Made by a program: the position numbers and the translations under genes
Shown here: piece by piece, positions 21,498-31,682 of the stretch
How the letters are laid out: each line of letters begins with the position of its first letter
Position numbering within the stretch: the stretch's first letter is position 1
Origin: Haberlea rhodopensis
Taxonomy: Eukaryota; Streptophyta; Magnoliopsida; Lamiales; Gesneriaceae
DNA length: 64,000 nt
Direction of reading: 5' to 3'
NCBI GenBank assembly: GCA_907163345.1
Contig: CAJQUN010000342.1
Span: 248,001-312,000 of the forward strand
Notes under the pieces: generated by a model
Seen by the model: the letters and a program-made list of their open reading frames with translations, nothing else
What the model was told of the DNA's origin: nothing
The model's database searches: none

Positions 21498-24400
21498 GAT
21501 TTCGTCCCGAAATCAAACATGCTGCTAACCAGAAATAAAACAGTATATAAACGCATACCAGAAAATAACTCTGGATAGTGCTGCACCATGTGTCGCTCTG
21601 TCTCCCACGTGGCCTCCTCGACACCCCTACGATCCCACTGTACCTTGATCATAGGAATAACCTTGTTACGAAGTCTGCGGTCTGCTCTATCCAAAATCCT
21701 GATAGGCCGCTCCACATAAGAAACATCGGACTCAATCTGCACCTCAGAAGGCTGCAACACATGTGAAGGATCTGGCTCATACTTCCTTAGCATAGACACA
21801 TGAAAAACGTCGTGTATGCCAGACAGAGAGGGCGGTAAAGCCAACCGGTATGCCAGAGTACCAATACGCTGTAAGATCTCATACGTCCCTACATACCTCG
21901 GGGATAACTTCCCTCGCATCCCAAACCGTACTACTCCTCTGAAGGGTGAGATCTTTAGAAACACTCTGTCGCCTAACTGAAATTCCAACGGTCTACGCCG
22001 CTGATTGGCATATGCTGCCTGTCTATCCTGAGCTGCCTTCATCTTTGTTCTGATAACCTTAACTTTCTCTTCCATTTCCTGAACCAACTCAGGTCCTCCA
22101 ACCGACTTACGGTCCATGTCATCCCAACACAAGGGTGACCTACAACGCCTACCATAGAGGGCCTCGAAAGGAGCCATCTGAATACTTGCCTGGTAGCTGT
22201 TGTTGTAAGAAAATTCCACCAAGGCTATCGAGTCCCGCCATGAAGTGTCGAACTCCAGCACACAAGCCCTCAACATATCTTCGAGCGTCTGTATCGTACG
22301 CTCGGTCTGTCCGTCCGTCTGGGGATGATAGGCTGTGCTCAACCTCAACTCTGTACCTAGAGCTGTCTGCAGACCCTCCCAAAAGTTAGATGTAAACCGC
22401 GGATCTCGATCTGACACAATCGAAACAGGGATCCCGTGCAGTCTCACCACATCTCTGACATATAACTGCGCCATTCTTAAGTGCGTGAAGGTCATACAGT
22501 AGGGAATGAAATGAGCACTCTTAGTCAATCTGTCCACGACTACCCAGATGGCATCAAAACCCGAAACAGTCTTCGGCAAGTGGGTCACGAAATCCATAGA
22601 TACGTGCTGCCACTTCCACTCGGGTACCTCTAAACTTCTTAGTTCACCTCCAGGCCTTTGTCTCTCAGCTTTCACTTGCTGACAAATCAAACAACGCTTG
22701 ACAAAAGAGGTGACATCCTGTTTCATACGCCTCCACCAGAACTGGCTGCGTAGATCCTTATACATCTTCTTCCCACCTGGATGGATACTCATCCTGCTGC
22801 AATGAGCTCGCTGTAATATACCTTGGCGCAACTCGGGTGTATCTGGAACCACCCATCTGTCGCCGAGCCTCAGAGAGCCGTCCTCAGCCACTCTGAATCT
22901 CGATGGCTGACTTGAATGAACCACTAACATCCATCTTTGAACCTCTGCATCGGTCCCCTGAGCCTTCCTGATGTGATCAAATATGACAGGCTCAGCTAGC
23001 AAGGTCAAAACCTGTACTGGTGAAGAAGATACATCATAATCGAATCCCAAATGGCAGTAGGAGCCAAACATAGCTGATAGAGACATAGTATCCTCTGCTG
23101 TGCTCCTCACCTTCCGACTCAAAGCGTCGGCTGTCAAATTTGCTTTTCCCGGGTGGTATTCGATTTCACAATCGTAGTCCTTCAGCAGGTCCATCCATCT
23201 CCTCTGCCTCATGTTCAGCTCAGCCTGTGTAAACAAGAACTTCAGGCTCTTGTGATCAGTGAAGATGGTGAATGAGGTACCGTATAAGTAGTGTCGCCAT
23301 ATCTTCAAGGCGAACACTATAGCTGCCAACTCCAGATCATGGACTGGATACCTCGTCTCATGTGGCTTCAACTGTCTCGAAGCGTAAGACACTACATGTC
23401 TGTCCTGCATCAGTACGCACCCTAAGCCCTGTAGAGATGCATCGGTATAAAGAACAAATCCTTTGTTCTCCTTGGGTATCACTAGAACTGGCGCAGTAGT
23501 CAGTCTGTGCTTTAATTCCCGGAAGCTCTGCTCACAAGCCTCTGACCAACAAAATGGGACTCCCTTCTGAGTCAGCTGTGTAAGTGGCTTGGCGATCTTT
23601 GAGAAACTCTCGACGAAACGTCGATAATAGCCAGCCAGACCAAGAAAACTTCGAATCTCACTGACTGAAGTAGGGGTAGACCAATCCATAACTGCCTCTA
23701 TCTTCCTCGGGTCTACTGATATCCCCTCTCGTGATATGATATGGCCCAAAAATGCAACACTGTTCAGCCAAAACTCACACTTACTGAGTTTGGCGTACAA
23801 CTGATGATCTCTGAGGATCTGGAGTACTACCCTCAGATGATCAGCATGATCCTCCTCATTCCTCGAATAGACCAGGATGTCATCAATAAACACGATCACA
23901 AACTGATCGAGGTACTCCTGAAATACTCTGTTCATCAGGCTCATAAAGACTGCAGGTGCATTTGTCACACCGAACGGCATCACCAAGAACTCATAGTGTC
24001 CATACCGAGTTCTAAAAGCCGTCTTTTGGACATCACCAGCTCTAACCCGTACCTGGTGATAGCCTGACCTCAAATCTATCTTGGAGTACACCTCCGTACC
24101 CTGAAGCTGGTCGAACAGATCATCAATCCTCGGAAGCGGATATCTGTTCTTCACTGTAGCCTTGTTCAGTTGCCTGTAGTCAATGCACAGACTCATTGAT
24201 CCATCCTTCTTTTTCACGAGCAAGACTGGCGCGCCCCAAGGAGATACACTAGGACGGATGTATCCCTTGTCGAGGAGCTCCTGTAACTGTACCTTCAGCT
24301 CCCTCAGCTCTGCCGGTGCCATCCTGTATGGGGCACGAGAAATGGCTGATGTCCCTGGCAGCAGCTCAATAGCAAACTCCACATCCCTGACAGGCGGAAA

Positions 24401-26053
24401 TCCCGGAATCTCATCTGGAAACACATCACTGAACTCTGCCACAACTGGAATGTCCTCGGCTCTCACTTCCTTCTCCTCTGAAGCATCCATAGCATAAATA
24501 AGGTACCCAGTATGGCCACGTTCCAATAACCGCGACATCTTAACCGCCGAGATTACTGGTATCCTTGGACGAGAGCCGTCCCCATAAAAAGTCCACTGGA
24601 ACCCCTGATCAGACAGAAAACGAACCATCCTCTTTTGGCAATCTACCATAGCTCGGTATCTGCTCAACACGTCAATGCCGATAATGCAGTCAAAGTCTGC
24701 CATCTCTAACTGAATCAAATCGGTCCTCAGATCATTGCCCTCAAAATAAATGAGGCAATCAGATAACTGTCGATCCGCAATCACATGCTTCCCCGTGGGT
24801 GTCGAGACCATGAGAGGCGTGGGTAACAGAGACGAGCACAAATGGTGTCCTTCCACAAAGGCAGTAGATACAAAGGAATGGGAAGCACCTGTATCTATCA
24901 ATATAAGTGCAGGGTACGTAAGTAAATGACACGTACCAGCAATGACCTCCTCTGGGGCTGCCTCGGCCTGCTCCCTGGTCAGTGCATACACCTGTCCCTG
25001 CGGCGGTCCTGTCGTCTGACCTCCCAGGGGTCGTGGTGCAAACTGCTGCCTCTGTGGTGCCCTCCCAGCATCAAACCTTGGCCTATTCGGCCCTGAATCC
25101 GTCTGAACTGCCCGATTGGGGCAACCCCGAGCTATGTGGCCCATCTTGCCACAGATATAGCAACCTCGACAGTCACGTAACAAATGCCATCCTCCACAGT
25201 TGGTACACCTGGTTACCTCTGTCCTACTTCCCTGTGTGTGCCCCCGGGTGTTCTGCTTCTGTCCATGAGACTTCTTCCCACTAAACCTGGAAGATGATGA
25301 GGCCCCACGAGCCTTAAACTGATCCCCTCGTGGCCTCAGACTATCAGTAGTAGGCCTCTGTGATGGTACAAAAGGGGGTACAACATCCTTGTATGCGCCT
25401 ACGGCAATCTCTGCTAACTCTGCCCGTGTCAGGGCGTCGTCAAACGAGCTGGGGTTGTTAGAGATAACCCTATCGAATAGCTCCGGCCTCAGACCTTTCA
25501 GAAAGTTCCTCATCTTGGCATGGCTGTTGACAGCAATATGAGGTACATACCTCAGCAGTGAGGAATACTGCATAGCGTAGTCTGCTACGGACATGCTACC
25601 CTGCTTCAAACTGTTGAACTCATCCTCCTTCAATTGTCTGGCAGCTGCAGAGAAATACCGGTTAAGGAACCGGGTCCGGAATACAGTCCAGTCAACTGCC
25701 ATACCTAGAGCTCTCAGCTCCATCACGGTGGTCTTCCACCACATAGCAGGCTTCTTAGCCAGCTGAAACTCTGCTAACCTCAGCCATGCCGTGAGTGCAC
25801 AAGGTGCAGTCACAAGTATCTGCTCTATACGTTCCAACCACTCCTCAGCTACTTCACCAGACTCAGTCCCCTCAAACATGGGCGGATGGAAACTCAGAAA
25901 CTGCTTCAAACTGAGCTCCCCTGGCAGTAATATCTGTACACTGGGCTCCACGCCCACAGCAGGTGGTGGTAAAGGGTTCGGCTGAGCAATACTTGCATTT
26001 CTACTGTCCACATCTCCTACCTCTTCATTGAGGTTCGCCATGCTGCAACACAA
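21488..26053 (-). CDS. Gag-pol polyprotein, Tekay chromovirus (intact frame)
   Basis: A single open frame of 1521 codons encodes a complete Ty3/gypsy replication polyprotein. Visible parts are: gag capsid (about 45-235); two zinc knuckles, CTNCGGWHLLRDC (283-295) and CYICGKMGHIARGC (298-311); protease LIDTGAS (Asp387); RT with Asp660 and FIDD (722-725); and RNase H with Asp871, Glu908, Asp933 and Asp976. Integrase follows, with zinc residues His1084, His1091, Cys1121, Cys1124 and catalytic Asp1154, Asp1215, Glu1251 (35 residues between the last two). A GPY-like module (about 1383-1394) and a chromodomain (about 1446-1497) end the protein. Two positions differ from its relatives here: Ser621 replaces an Arg in the RT fingers, and Thr1390 replaces the Pro of GPY. 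A one-base loss alters the last residues (FDFGTKSYK against FDFGDEIL in F). Met5 (26041) is a likely start because Met1-Ser4 lie in a splice-acceptor-like TGTGTTGCAG. Confidence 0.95.
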   Translation of the reverse strand: MCCSMANLNEEVGDVDSRNASIAQPNPLPPPAVGVEPSVQILLPGELSLKQFLSFHPPMFEGTESGEVAEEWLERIEQILVTAPCALTAWLRLAEFQLAKKPAMWWKTTVMELRALGMAVDWTVFRTRFLNRYFSAAARQLKEDEFNSLKQGSMSVADYAMQYSSLLRYVPHIAVNSHAKMRNFLKGLRPELFDRVISNNPSSFDDALTRAELAEIAVGAYKDVVPPFVPSQRPTTDSLRPRGDQFKARGASSSSRFSGKKSHGQKQNTRGHTQGSRTEVTRCTNCGGWHLLRDCRGCYICGKMGHIARGCPNRAVQTDSGPNRPRFDAGRAPQRQQFAPRPLGGQTTGPPQGQVYALTREQAEAAPEEVIAGTCHLLTYPALILIDTGASHSFVSTAFVEGHHLCSSLLPTPLMVSTPTGKHVIADRQLSDCLIYFEGNDLRTDLIQLEMADFDCIIGIDVLSRYRAMVDCQKRMVRFLSDQGFQWTFYGDGSRPRIPVISAVKMSRLLERGHTGYLIYAMDASEEKEVRAEDIPVVAEFSDVFPDEIPGFPPVRDVEFAIELLPGTSAISRAPYRMAPAELRELKVQLQELLDKGYIRPSVSPWGAPVLLVKKKDGSMSLCIDYRQLNKATVKNRYPLPRIDDLFDQLQGTEVYSKIDLRSGYHQVRVRAGDVQKTAFRTRYGHYEFLVMPFGVTNAPAVFMSLMNRVFQEYLDQFVIVFIDDILVYSRNEEDHADHLRVVLQILRDHQLYAKLSKCEFWLNSVAFLGHIISREGISVDPRKIEAVMDWSTPTSVSEIRSFLGLAGYYRRFVESFSKIAKPLTQLTQKGVPFCWSEACEQSFRELKHRLTTAPVLVIPKENKGFVLYTDASLQGLGCVLMQDRHVVSYASRQLKPHETRYPVHDLELAAIVFALKIWRHYLYGTSFTIFTDHKSLKFLFTQAELNMRQRRWMDLLKDYDCEIEYHPGKANLTADALSRKVRSTAEDTMSLSAMFGSYCHLGFDYDVSSSPVQVLTLLAEPVIFDHIRKAQGTDAEVQRWMLVVHSSQPSRFRVAEDGSLRLGDRWVVPDTPELRQGILQRAHCSRMSIHPGGKKMYKDLRSQFWWRRMKQDVTSFVKRCLICQQVKAERQRPGGELRSLEVPEWKWQHVSMDFVTHLPKTVSGFDAIWVVVDRLTKSAHFIPYCMTFTHLRMAQLYVRDVVRLHGIPVSIVSDRDPRFTSNFWEGLQTALGTELRLSTAYHPQTDGQTERTIQTLEDMLRACVLEFDTSWRDSIALVEFSYNNSYQASIQMAPFEALYGRRCRSPLCWDDMDRKSVGGPELVQEMEEKVKVIRTKMKAAQDRQAAYANQRRRPLEFQLGDRVFLKISPFRGVVRFGMRGKLSPRYVGTYEILQRIGTLAYRLALPPSLSGIHDVFHVSMLRKYEPDPSHVLQPSEVQIESDVSYVERPIRILDRADRRLRNKVIPMIKVQWDRRGVEEATWETERHMVQHYPELFSGMRLYTVLFLVSSMFDFGTKSYK
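26043..26052 (-). promoter_or_regulatory. Splice-acceptor-like site at the gag start
   Basis: On the minus strand TGTGTTGCAG directly precedes C and ATGGCG. The same TGTGTTGCAG + ATGGC arrangement occurs in element C (about 15022-15032) and element D (about 35560-35570). With the LTR donor AAGGTACGTAAG it would allow a spliced gag-pol mRNA. This is inferred from the motif only. Confidence 0.4.
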
Positions 26054-26241
26054 TAGTTAACAACAATACCAAAAGCAGTTCATAATATAAGCCGTTAGAT
26101 AACAAGAGTAAAATATTCAAAGCATGTTAGTATATCACGTATACAACCATACGCATCACATGCATAAGCATGCCTAAATGAATACCTAGCCAACTTGTCT
26201 CTAAAGGCTACCCTACACTCTTCCCTGGTTATCTAACCACT

Positions 26242-26253
26242 GCTCTGATACCA
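26242..26253 (-). other. Primer-binding site of element E (iMet-tRNA)
   Basis: The minus strand reads TGGTATCAGAGC, five bases from the 5' LTR end, complementary to the 3' end of initiator-Met tRNA. Confidence 0.92.
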
Positions 26254-27081
26254 CTAAATGTGAGACCCCGTTATCACATCAAGATATTAAGGTGCAATTT
26301 AGAGAACTAAACATACATGTGATTATATCAGAGTAATGTGCCGTGTTGATTAACCTGAGCTTTAGAGATTACAGTACCAAAATGTTCCAAAAGGAAAGAC
26401 ATACTTCCTATAAAGGTACTACATCATAGTCTTACTCTACTCAGTAGAAGCTATACAAAAACTCTAACATGCTAATCCTGTAGCACTCCTTACAGCTCAG
26501 CATATCAACCCCGGCCCTGGTTCTCGTCAACAAAAGCACCTACAAAGACAACCCCCAACACATGAGCATAACACAATTCATATTTAACATAATATGAAAG
26601 TAAGGCATAAATGCAAATCTTAAACACAAGCCCTTCCTGTATTTCCAGCATTTATATCGCCCATTGGTTGTCCCTGTACCATAATTCATAATAGAAACAC
26701 ATTATATGAATGTATGGATATGCAATGTCATGACATTCCTTTTCCCTTAAATCCTTATTTCATCCTGAGCCCTTATCATTAGTACATTTTAATGCTTCTT
26801 GCTACTCCATGTAAGCGGAATTCTTCATCGCTTCCAATGGACTTTAGCGTTGCTACTCCATGTAAGCGGAATTCTTCATCGCTTCCAATGGACTTTAGCG
26901 TAAGACATTAAAATCCTTACTAAGATAACTTTGACTCGTGAAATACACCTCTTATATTTCACAACATACATATGCAAAAACGATGCATAAAAAAACATGT
27001 ATCATAACCATAATGCACCACATTGCATTCATCATGTGTCATAAAGACAAACATAAAGTACATGTTACCGTTGGGATGCCC

Positions 27082-27098
27082 GTACGTCGCTTACGTAC
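27082..27098 (-). promoter_or_regulatory. GTACGT/ACGTAC dyad and splice-donor-like box
   Basis: The 6-bp arms GTACGT and ACGTAC are separated by five bases. The minus strand reads AAAGGTACGTAAGCGACGTACGG. Equivalent boxes exist in nearly every Tekay-type and N-type LTR of the window. ACGT is the core bound by plant bZIP factors, and AAG/GTACGT also fits a 5' splice site, so the role is ambiguous. Confidence 0.5.
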
Positions 27099-27249
27099 CT
27101 TTCAAAAGATAGAGGAGTCAATCGACTTTATCTCCTCGGTTGTGCTGGCACCTGGGATGGTTCTACATAGCCACACAACACAATATTAGGCACCTCATAA
27201 TAATCCGGAAGCAAAACCAAATTAAAAAACCAAATTAATCCTACAATAT

Positions 27250-27413
27250 CATCTCGCGATCGATCGCCCATGAGCCCCGATCGATCGCGAGATGCTACTG
27301 CCTTGCATACCAAAAAAAAAACATTCAGCGATCGATCGCCCCAATATTGGCGATCGATCGCCAAAACCTACTGGAACGTCGCGATCGATCGCGCCTCCTT
27401 GGCGATCGATCGC
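27250..27413. promoter_or_regulatory. CGATCGATCG palindrome array (element E, right LTR)
   Basis: The six sites are identical to those of the left LTR. In this promoter copy they lie about 0.9-1.1 kb downstream of the TATA box and about 150 bp before the donor-like box. Confidence 0.8.
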
Positions 27414-28342
27414 CAACCTTGTTCCTTTGGCGATTTTCCAGAATTGCTTAACACCGATATTCATACCCTTAAATCTAACATGTAGGACATAATACATACC
27501 AATATCATCATGCTAGCATTTGAACTACACTACCCTGAGTGTATTCAAACCAAATATACACCCTGAGCATAAACCTACATGCATAAACATCGATCATTTA
27601 AACAAGTACTGGATCAACTTTTTCTGGAAACAGGGCACATTTTCATTTCCAGAATTCGTGAGCACCACTTTTCAAGCTATTAAAACTAACACATATAACA
27701 TAAATCGTGCTCAACTAAACATTCCAAGGGCTTCAAAAAACTACCATGCATATTTTTACATCAGAGGTTCTCCAAAATATAAGCTTATCATGCATGATAA
27801 CACCTCCTCAAAAACACTCCCAACCCACGTTTTCCAGAAAAACAGAGGAAATCTCTACCCAGATTTTTGAGCACTACGTTTCACAAGCTTAAATCTTCCA
27901 CATAAAACATGCATCATGCTTAAGGAAAATTACAGAGAGACTCATAAAAACACCATGTAAGCATTTAAATCACAGGTTTCAAGAAACATATGCTAACATG
28001 CCGTTTTTCACCATGCTCAAAAGTAGAACCAAACCAGTTTTCCAGAAAGAAACAGGGTAGGTTTCTCACCCTACTTTGCCCCGATTTTTGAAGGATTTCC
28101 AGGCGATGGAAATGGAAGGGCTCCTCCTAAAATTGCTTAGCAGCTGCTGGATGGTATTTTGGAAGAGGAGGTTCGAAATTTGGAGTGCTGGAAAGGTGTT
28201 AAATTATTGAGCCAAGTGGAAGCATGGCCAGCTCATGCTGAGTCAAAGTATGGGTTGGGGGGGGTGGTTAAGTGTTGGGTGGTTTGATGTGTTATGTTTT
28301 GGTCCCGAATTAGCACGATGTATTTAAAATAACCCCACATGA

Positions 28343-28350
28343 TATTTATA
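28343..28350 (-). promoter_or_regulatory. TATA box of element E
   Basis: TATAAATA on the minus strand lies about 205 bp into the 5' LTR. The downstream line ATACATCGTGCTAA is conserved in elements C, E and F and in LTR L, consistent with a transcription start region. Confidence 0.55.
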
Positions 28351-28554
28351 GTATTTTCTCAACAAAATACTTCAATTACCCTTTTGCATGCTTTACCAAA
28401 ACAAACAATACACACCCCAAAAACCCAATACATGTTACATGCACCCTGAAGTAAATCTCCCCAATAAAATTTATCCAATCCCATGAATTAACACCTTAAC
28501 ATCACAATATAACTTAAATGATTAAAATCACATAATCATTTCGGGGATATCACA

Positions 28555-29463
28555 CATATGGTGCCTCTTTTGAGCGAGTAATGATTAGGATGTCGTCGCC
28601 TTTGAGCGAACATCGGTTATGATGCGACTGATGTTCAGCATGCGTGGGAATGAAATGCCGCTATTGTAGAGCGAGCAATGAAATAGAACTATGGAACCAT
28701 AAGTGAGATACATGGAATATCTGTAATCATTGGTTAATGATTTGATGCTATTGATTATGATATCGGTATATGGCTAATGTATATGTTAATCAATGTAATG
28801 ATTAACTGGCATTTGAGAATTTGATGGTTTCAGTGTTTTGAGAACATGGACAGTACAAGAAACCACGGATGAGGATGACACCATCCAGGGAGTATATGTT
28901 GTATTTCATAGCATTTACATTGTTGTAAATTATGAATTGTATTGTTGTGATTATTGGATTCGGATATTGGTATGCTCACCCCGTGTGGTGGCTGTCTCTG
29001 TTGGGGCAGGTTATTAGGTACATCGATGGCTTGGAGTTGAGCTTGAGCTGTGGATTTGAGGTGCTTCCAGGATCGAGGTACCAGCGACGGCATTGAGCAT
29101 GATACTTTATACATTGGATACACGTATACCTATTCGATGCTCTCATGTGAGCAGTATTACGTGTATATGGATTGTATAAAGAAGGCAAGGGCCTTTCTCT
29201 TTTCATTAATGTGTTGCATGCAATTAATTATGAATTGCAAAATGAAATAAGAGCATGTTAGTGTATGAAGAAAGGTGCATGTTATGTTTATGGATCATGT
29301 TGGGGAAAGTTTGGACATTATACGATTAATGTAAATGAATTTTATAGATGGCATTTCATGATAGAGTTGCATGTAATCTTTTTCCCCTTGCTAACATGAT
29401 TTTATGCACTAATGACGAGGCTTAATACACTAATAACGGGTTAAGGGCACGGGGGTCCTTACA
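28555..29463 (+). mobile_element. LTR H, right part
   Basis: It begins with the CATAT duplication of element E and continues LTR H. The segment from 28850 to 29463 is a diverged copy of the N-type LTR 3' third (compare 48120-48970), including GGACAGTAC, GTATGCTCACCCCG and the terminus GGGGGTCCTTACA. AGCGA/TCGC motifs occur at 28570-28680. There is no gene. Confidence 0.75.
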
Positions 29464-29627
29464 TTTTTGGTATTGGACTATTATTTGGCTTCTAATATTT
29501 GATTGTGTGGTTGTGTAGAGCCTTCCCAGGTAGCACCACAACAAAGGAAATAAAGTCCTATCAAATTCTACATTTTGGAAAGGTACGTAGAGAGACTTAC
29601 AGGCACCCAACGGTAACATGTATTTTA
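29464..29627 (+). mobile_element. LTR G, segment 1
   Basis: This is a plus-oriented Tekay-type LTR fragment, with the 'gtgtagagccttcccaggtagcacc' line and GGTACGTAGAGAGACTTACAGG (dyad box with a decayed second arm). It is interrupted by element D. TTTTA at 29623-29627 is D's target duplication. The LTR continues at 37790, 46473 and 55506. Confidence 0.7.
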
Positions 29628-30059
29628 TGTAGGGTCTTCCTACCTTAACTTCATATAGTACACACTAATTGGACCGAACATGCATTTATAACCTCTTAAG
29701 GGTTCCGGTTGTAGCTTGAGCTAAGGAGATTACAGGCCAAAATAAAATTTCCAAAAGCTATTTAATTACATTCACATTAATGAATGTTAAAGCTATAGGT
29801 TTACACTACTCCTAGAGTAGAGACTATCAAAATCCTGCATTCTACATTCATCTTGCTTCCTTTAGCTCACTTCCTCAACCCGACCCTAGGCCCTTGGTCC
29901 AAAAGTGTACCTACAGGGATAACACATCGTGAGCATATACAAATTTACTTAACATTATATCAAAAGCATACAATAATGCATAACATCCTAGTTAAGTAAA
30001 GGTTATTGGTCGTCCTTCGACTTCCTTTGTTATCCCTGACTCTTATTCATATATTAGGG

Positions 30060-30250
30060 CGTCTTACCCCATTGTATGGCATCTTACCATATCATAATCA
30101 TCGTGTGGCATCTTACCACGTGGGCATCTTACCCAATCATATGGCGTCTTGCCATGTCATAAACATTGCGTGGTATCTTACCACGGGGCATCTTACCCAA
30201 TCATATACTTTGGGTGGCATCTTACCACGCGGGCGTCTTACCCAATCATA
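30060..30250. repeat. Hairpin series with conserved CATCTTA loop (D, left LTR)
   Basis: Successive short inverted repeats share a loop close to CATCTTA but have different stems: TATGG/CCATA (30075-30091), GTGG/CCAC (30105-30119), GGG/CCC (30122-30134), ATGGC/GCCAT (30141-30155) and CGTGG/CCACG (30169-30185). Both sides of each stem change together. Confidence 0.7.
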
Positions 30251-30269
30251 CACGTCGTATGACCTTATC

Positions 30270-30528
30270 ATAAACTTCATCATCATAAACGTCACCATAA
30301 ACATCATCATCATAGCATCATCATAAACGTCATCATCGTAACCATCATCATAAACATCTTTATCATAACGTCATCATAACATTATCATAAACATCATCAT
30401 CGTAACATCATCATAAATATCATCATAACCATCATCATCGTAAACATCATCATAAACATCTTCATCATAAACATCATCATAAGCATCATCATAAACATCA
30501 TCATCGTAAACATCATCATAATATGTAA
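30270..30528. repeat. CATCAT/AAACATCATC microsatellite
   Basis: An imperfect trinucleotide-based array of CATCATAAACATCATCATCG units. It recurs in the right LTR (36410-36658) and, inverted, in LTR L (39341-39716). Long His- or Met-rich ORFs on either strand are artefacts of the repeat. Confidence 0.85.
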
Positions 30529-30727
30529 GGGTATGGTTTACCGTCCGATGCTCGTACGTCTCTTACAAAACTTAATTCCCAAAATGGAGAAGTCGGGGGA
30601 CTTTATCTCCTTGAAGTCGTGGGCACCTGGGATGGTTCTACATAACCATACAAATTGATATTAGAAGCTAAACATAGTCCAATATCCAAAAATCCCACAT
30701 AAATATCAAAAATCCCCCTTTTTACAA

Positions 30728-30940
30728 CTCGCGATCGATCGCTGCCCAGGCGCGATCGATCGCGAGATCACACTGGACGAGGGGCAAAAATTCTCTTCTT
30801 GGCGATCGATCGCCACTTTTGGCGCGATCGATCGCCAGCCTCGCCGATCGATCGCCCAAGAGTGGCGATCGATCGCCAAATGCTACTGGCGGACACTGGA
30901 GGCTCGAGATCGATCGCCAAGAACGGGCGATCGATCGCCG
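30728..30940. promoter_or_regulatory. CGATCGATCG palindrome array (D, left LTR)
   Basis: There are eight sites, mainly GGCGATCGATCGCC. The first two form a larger inverted repeat, TCGCGATCGATCGC...GCGATCGATCGCGA. 'tgctactggcggacactgga' lies between later pairs. Confidence 0.8.
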
Positions 30941-31682
30941 AGTGCTGTACTCCGAAATTTAGCCATTAATGCTCATTTTTCAAGCTCCTCCTCATGCCAC
31001 CCAAAACCAAACTTCCCCACAACTTCAATAACATCATAACCCACTAAAACCCACACAAAACACTTCAAAAATCATACCCCAACCATAAACAACACATACC
31101 CAAACAAACCCACATAAAACATCAAAAACTAAACCCATTTCAACACCAAACATCATAAAACTTATAGGAATGGTTCCATACCTCTTGTAGGCTCCAAATC
31201 CTAGCAAAGATCACACAAACAAAGTTTTTGTGGGACTTTTCTTCTTCTCTTTTGGTGGAACTCGAAAATGGGAGGGTTTGGGGTTTGGAAAGTGATTTGG
31301 GGATTTTTTTAATAAAGTGAAAGGTAAAGTTGGGGTTAAAGTGATTGGTAGAGGATTTAAAAAGGGGTTGCTTTAACTTAATTAAAAAATTGTACCCCAA
31401 ACTTAACATGATGTATTAAAATGCTCCAACATAGTATTTTAAAAGCATTTTACAAAAATGCTCCAAACTTCATCTAAAATCACATCCTCCTCATATTTAA
31501 AAAATCAACACAATTAAATCATGTTAACATCTTAATACCCAACACATAAATCCATCAACACATGATTCATCATATAAACATAATTAATGCCTTGATTGCA
31601 ATTAATTAATTTCGGGGCATCACATTACTCCCCTACTTACAAGATTTCGTCCTCGAAATCGCATGCACTTACCCAAAAGAAA

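Larger units (their letters stand above)
19181..28554 (-). mobile_element. Complete, very young Tekay-type element E
   Basis: This is a 9.37-kb element with 2299-bp and 2296-bp LTRs, target duplication CATAT (19176-19180 and 28555-28559), iMet primer site, polypurine tract and one uninterrupted gag-pol frame on the minus strand. By eye the LTRs differ only at about 19496-19498 (CAC against CTC), at 19824 (C against A) and in a G-run (11 against 8). Such near identity means a very recent insertion. It lies within LTR H. Confidence 0.96.
26259..28554 (-). repeat. 5' LTR of element E (right copy, promoter copy)
   Basis: It is almost identical to 19181-21479. On the minus strand transcription would start after TATAAATA (28343-28350), followed by the conserved TACATCGTGCTAAT..GGGAC line. 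The palindrome array, the dyad/donor box (27082-27098) and the AAGCG hairpins (about 26812-26886) all lie downstream of the TATA, so they should be transcribed. A GTAG-ended pyrimidine stretch (near 26535-26555) is a candidate splice acceptor. Confidence 0.93.
29628..31624 (-). repeat. 3' LTR of element D (left copy)
   Basis: A 1997-bp LTR. In plus-strand order it holds the CATCTTA hairpin series (about 30060-30250), a long CATCAT-type microsatellite (30270-30528), the dyad box with its second arm lost (30554-30559, then TTACAAAAC), the palindrome array, and the terminal AT-rich part. No gene. Confidence 0.92.
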
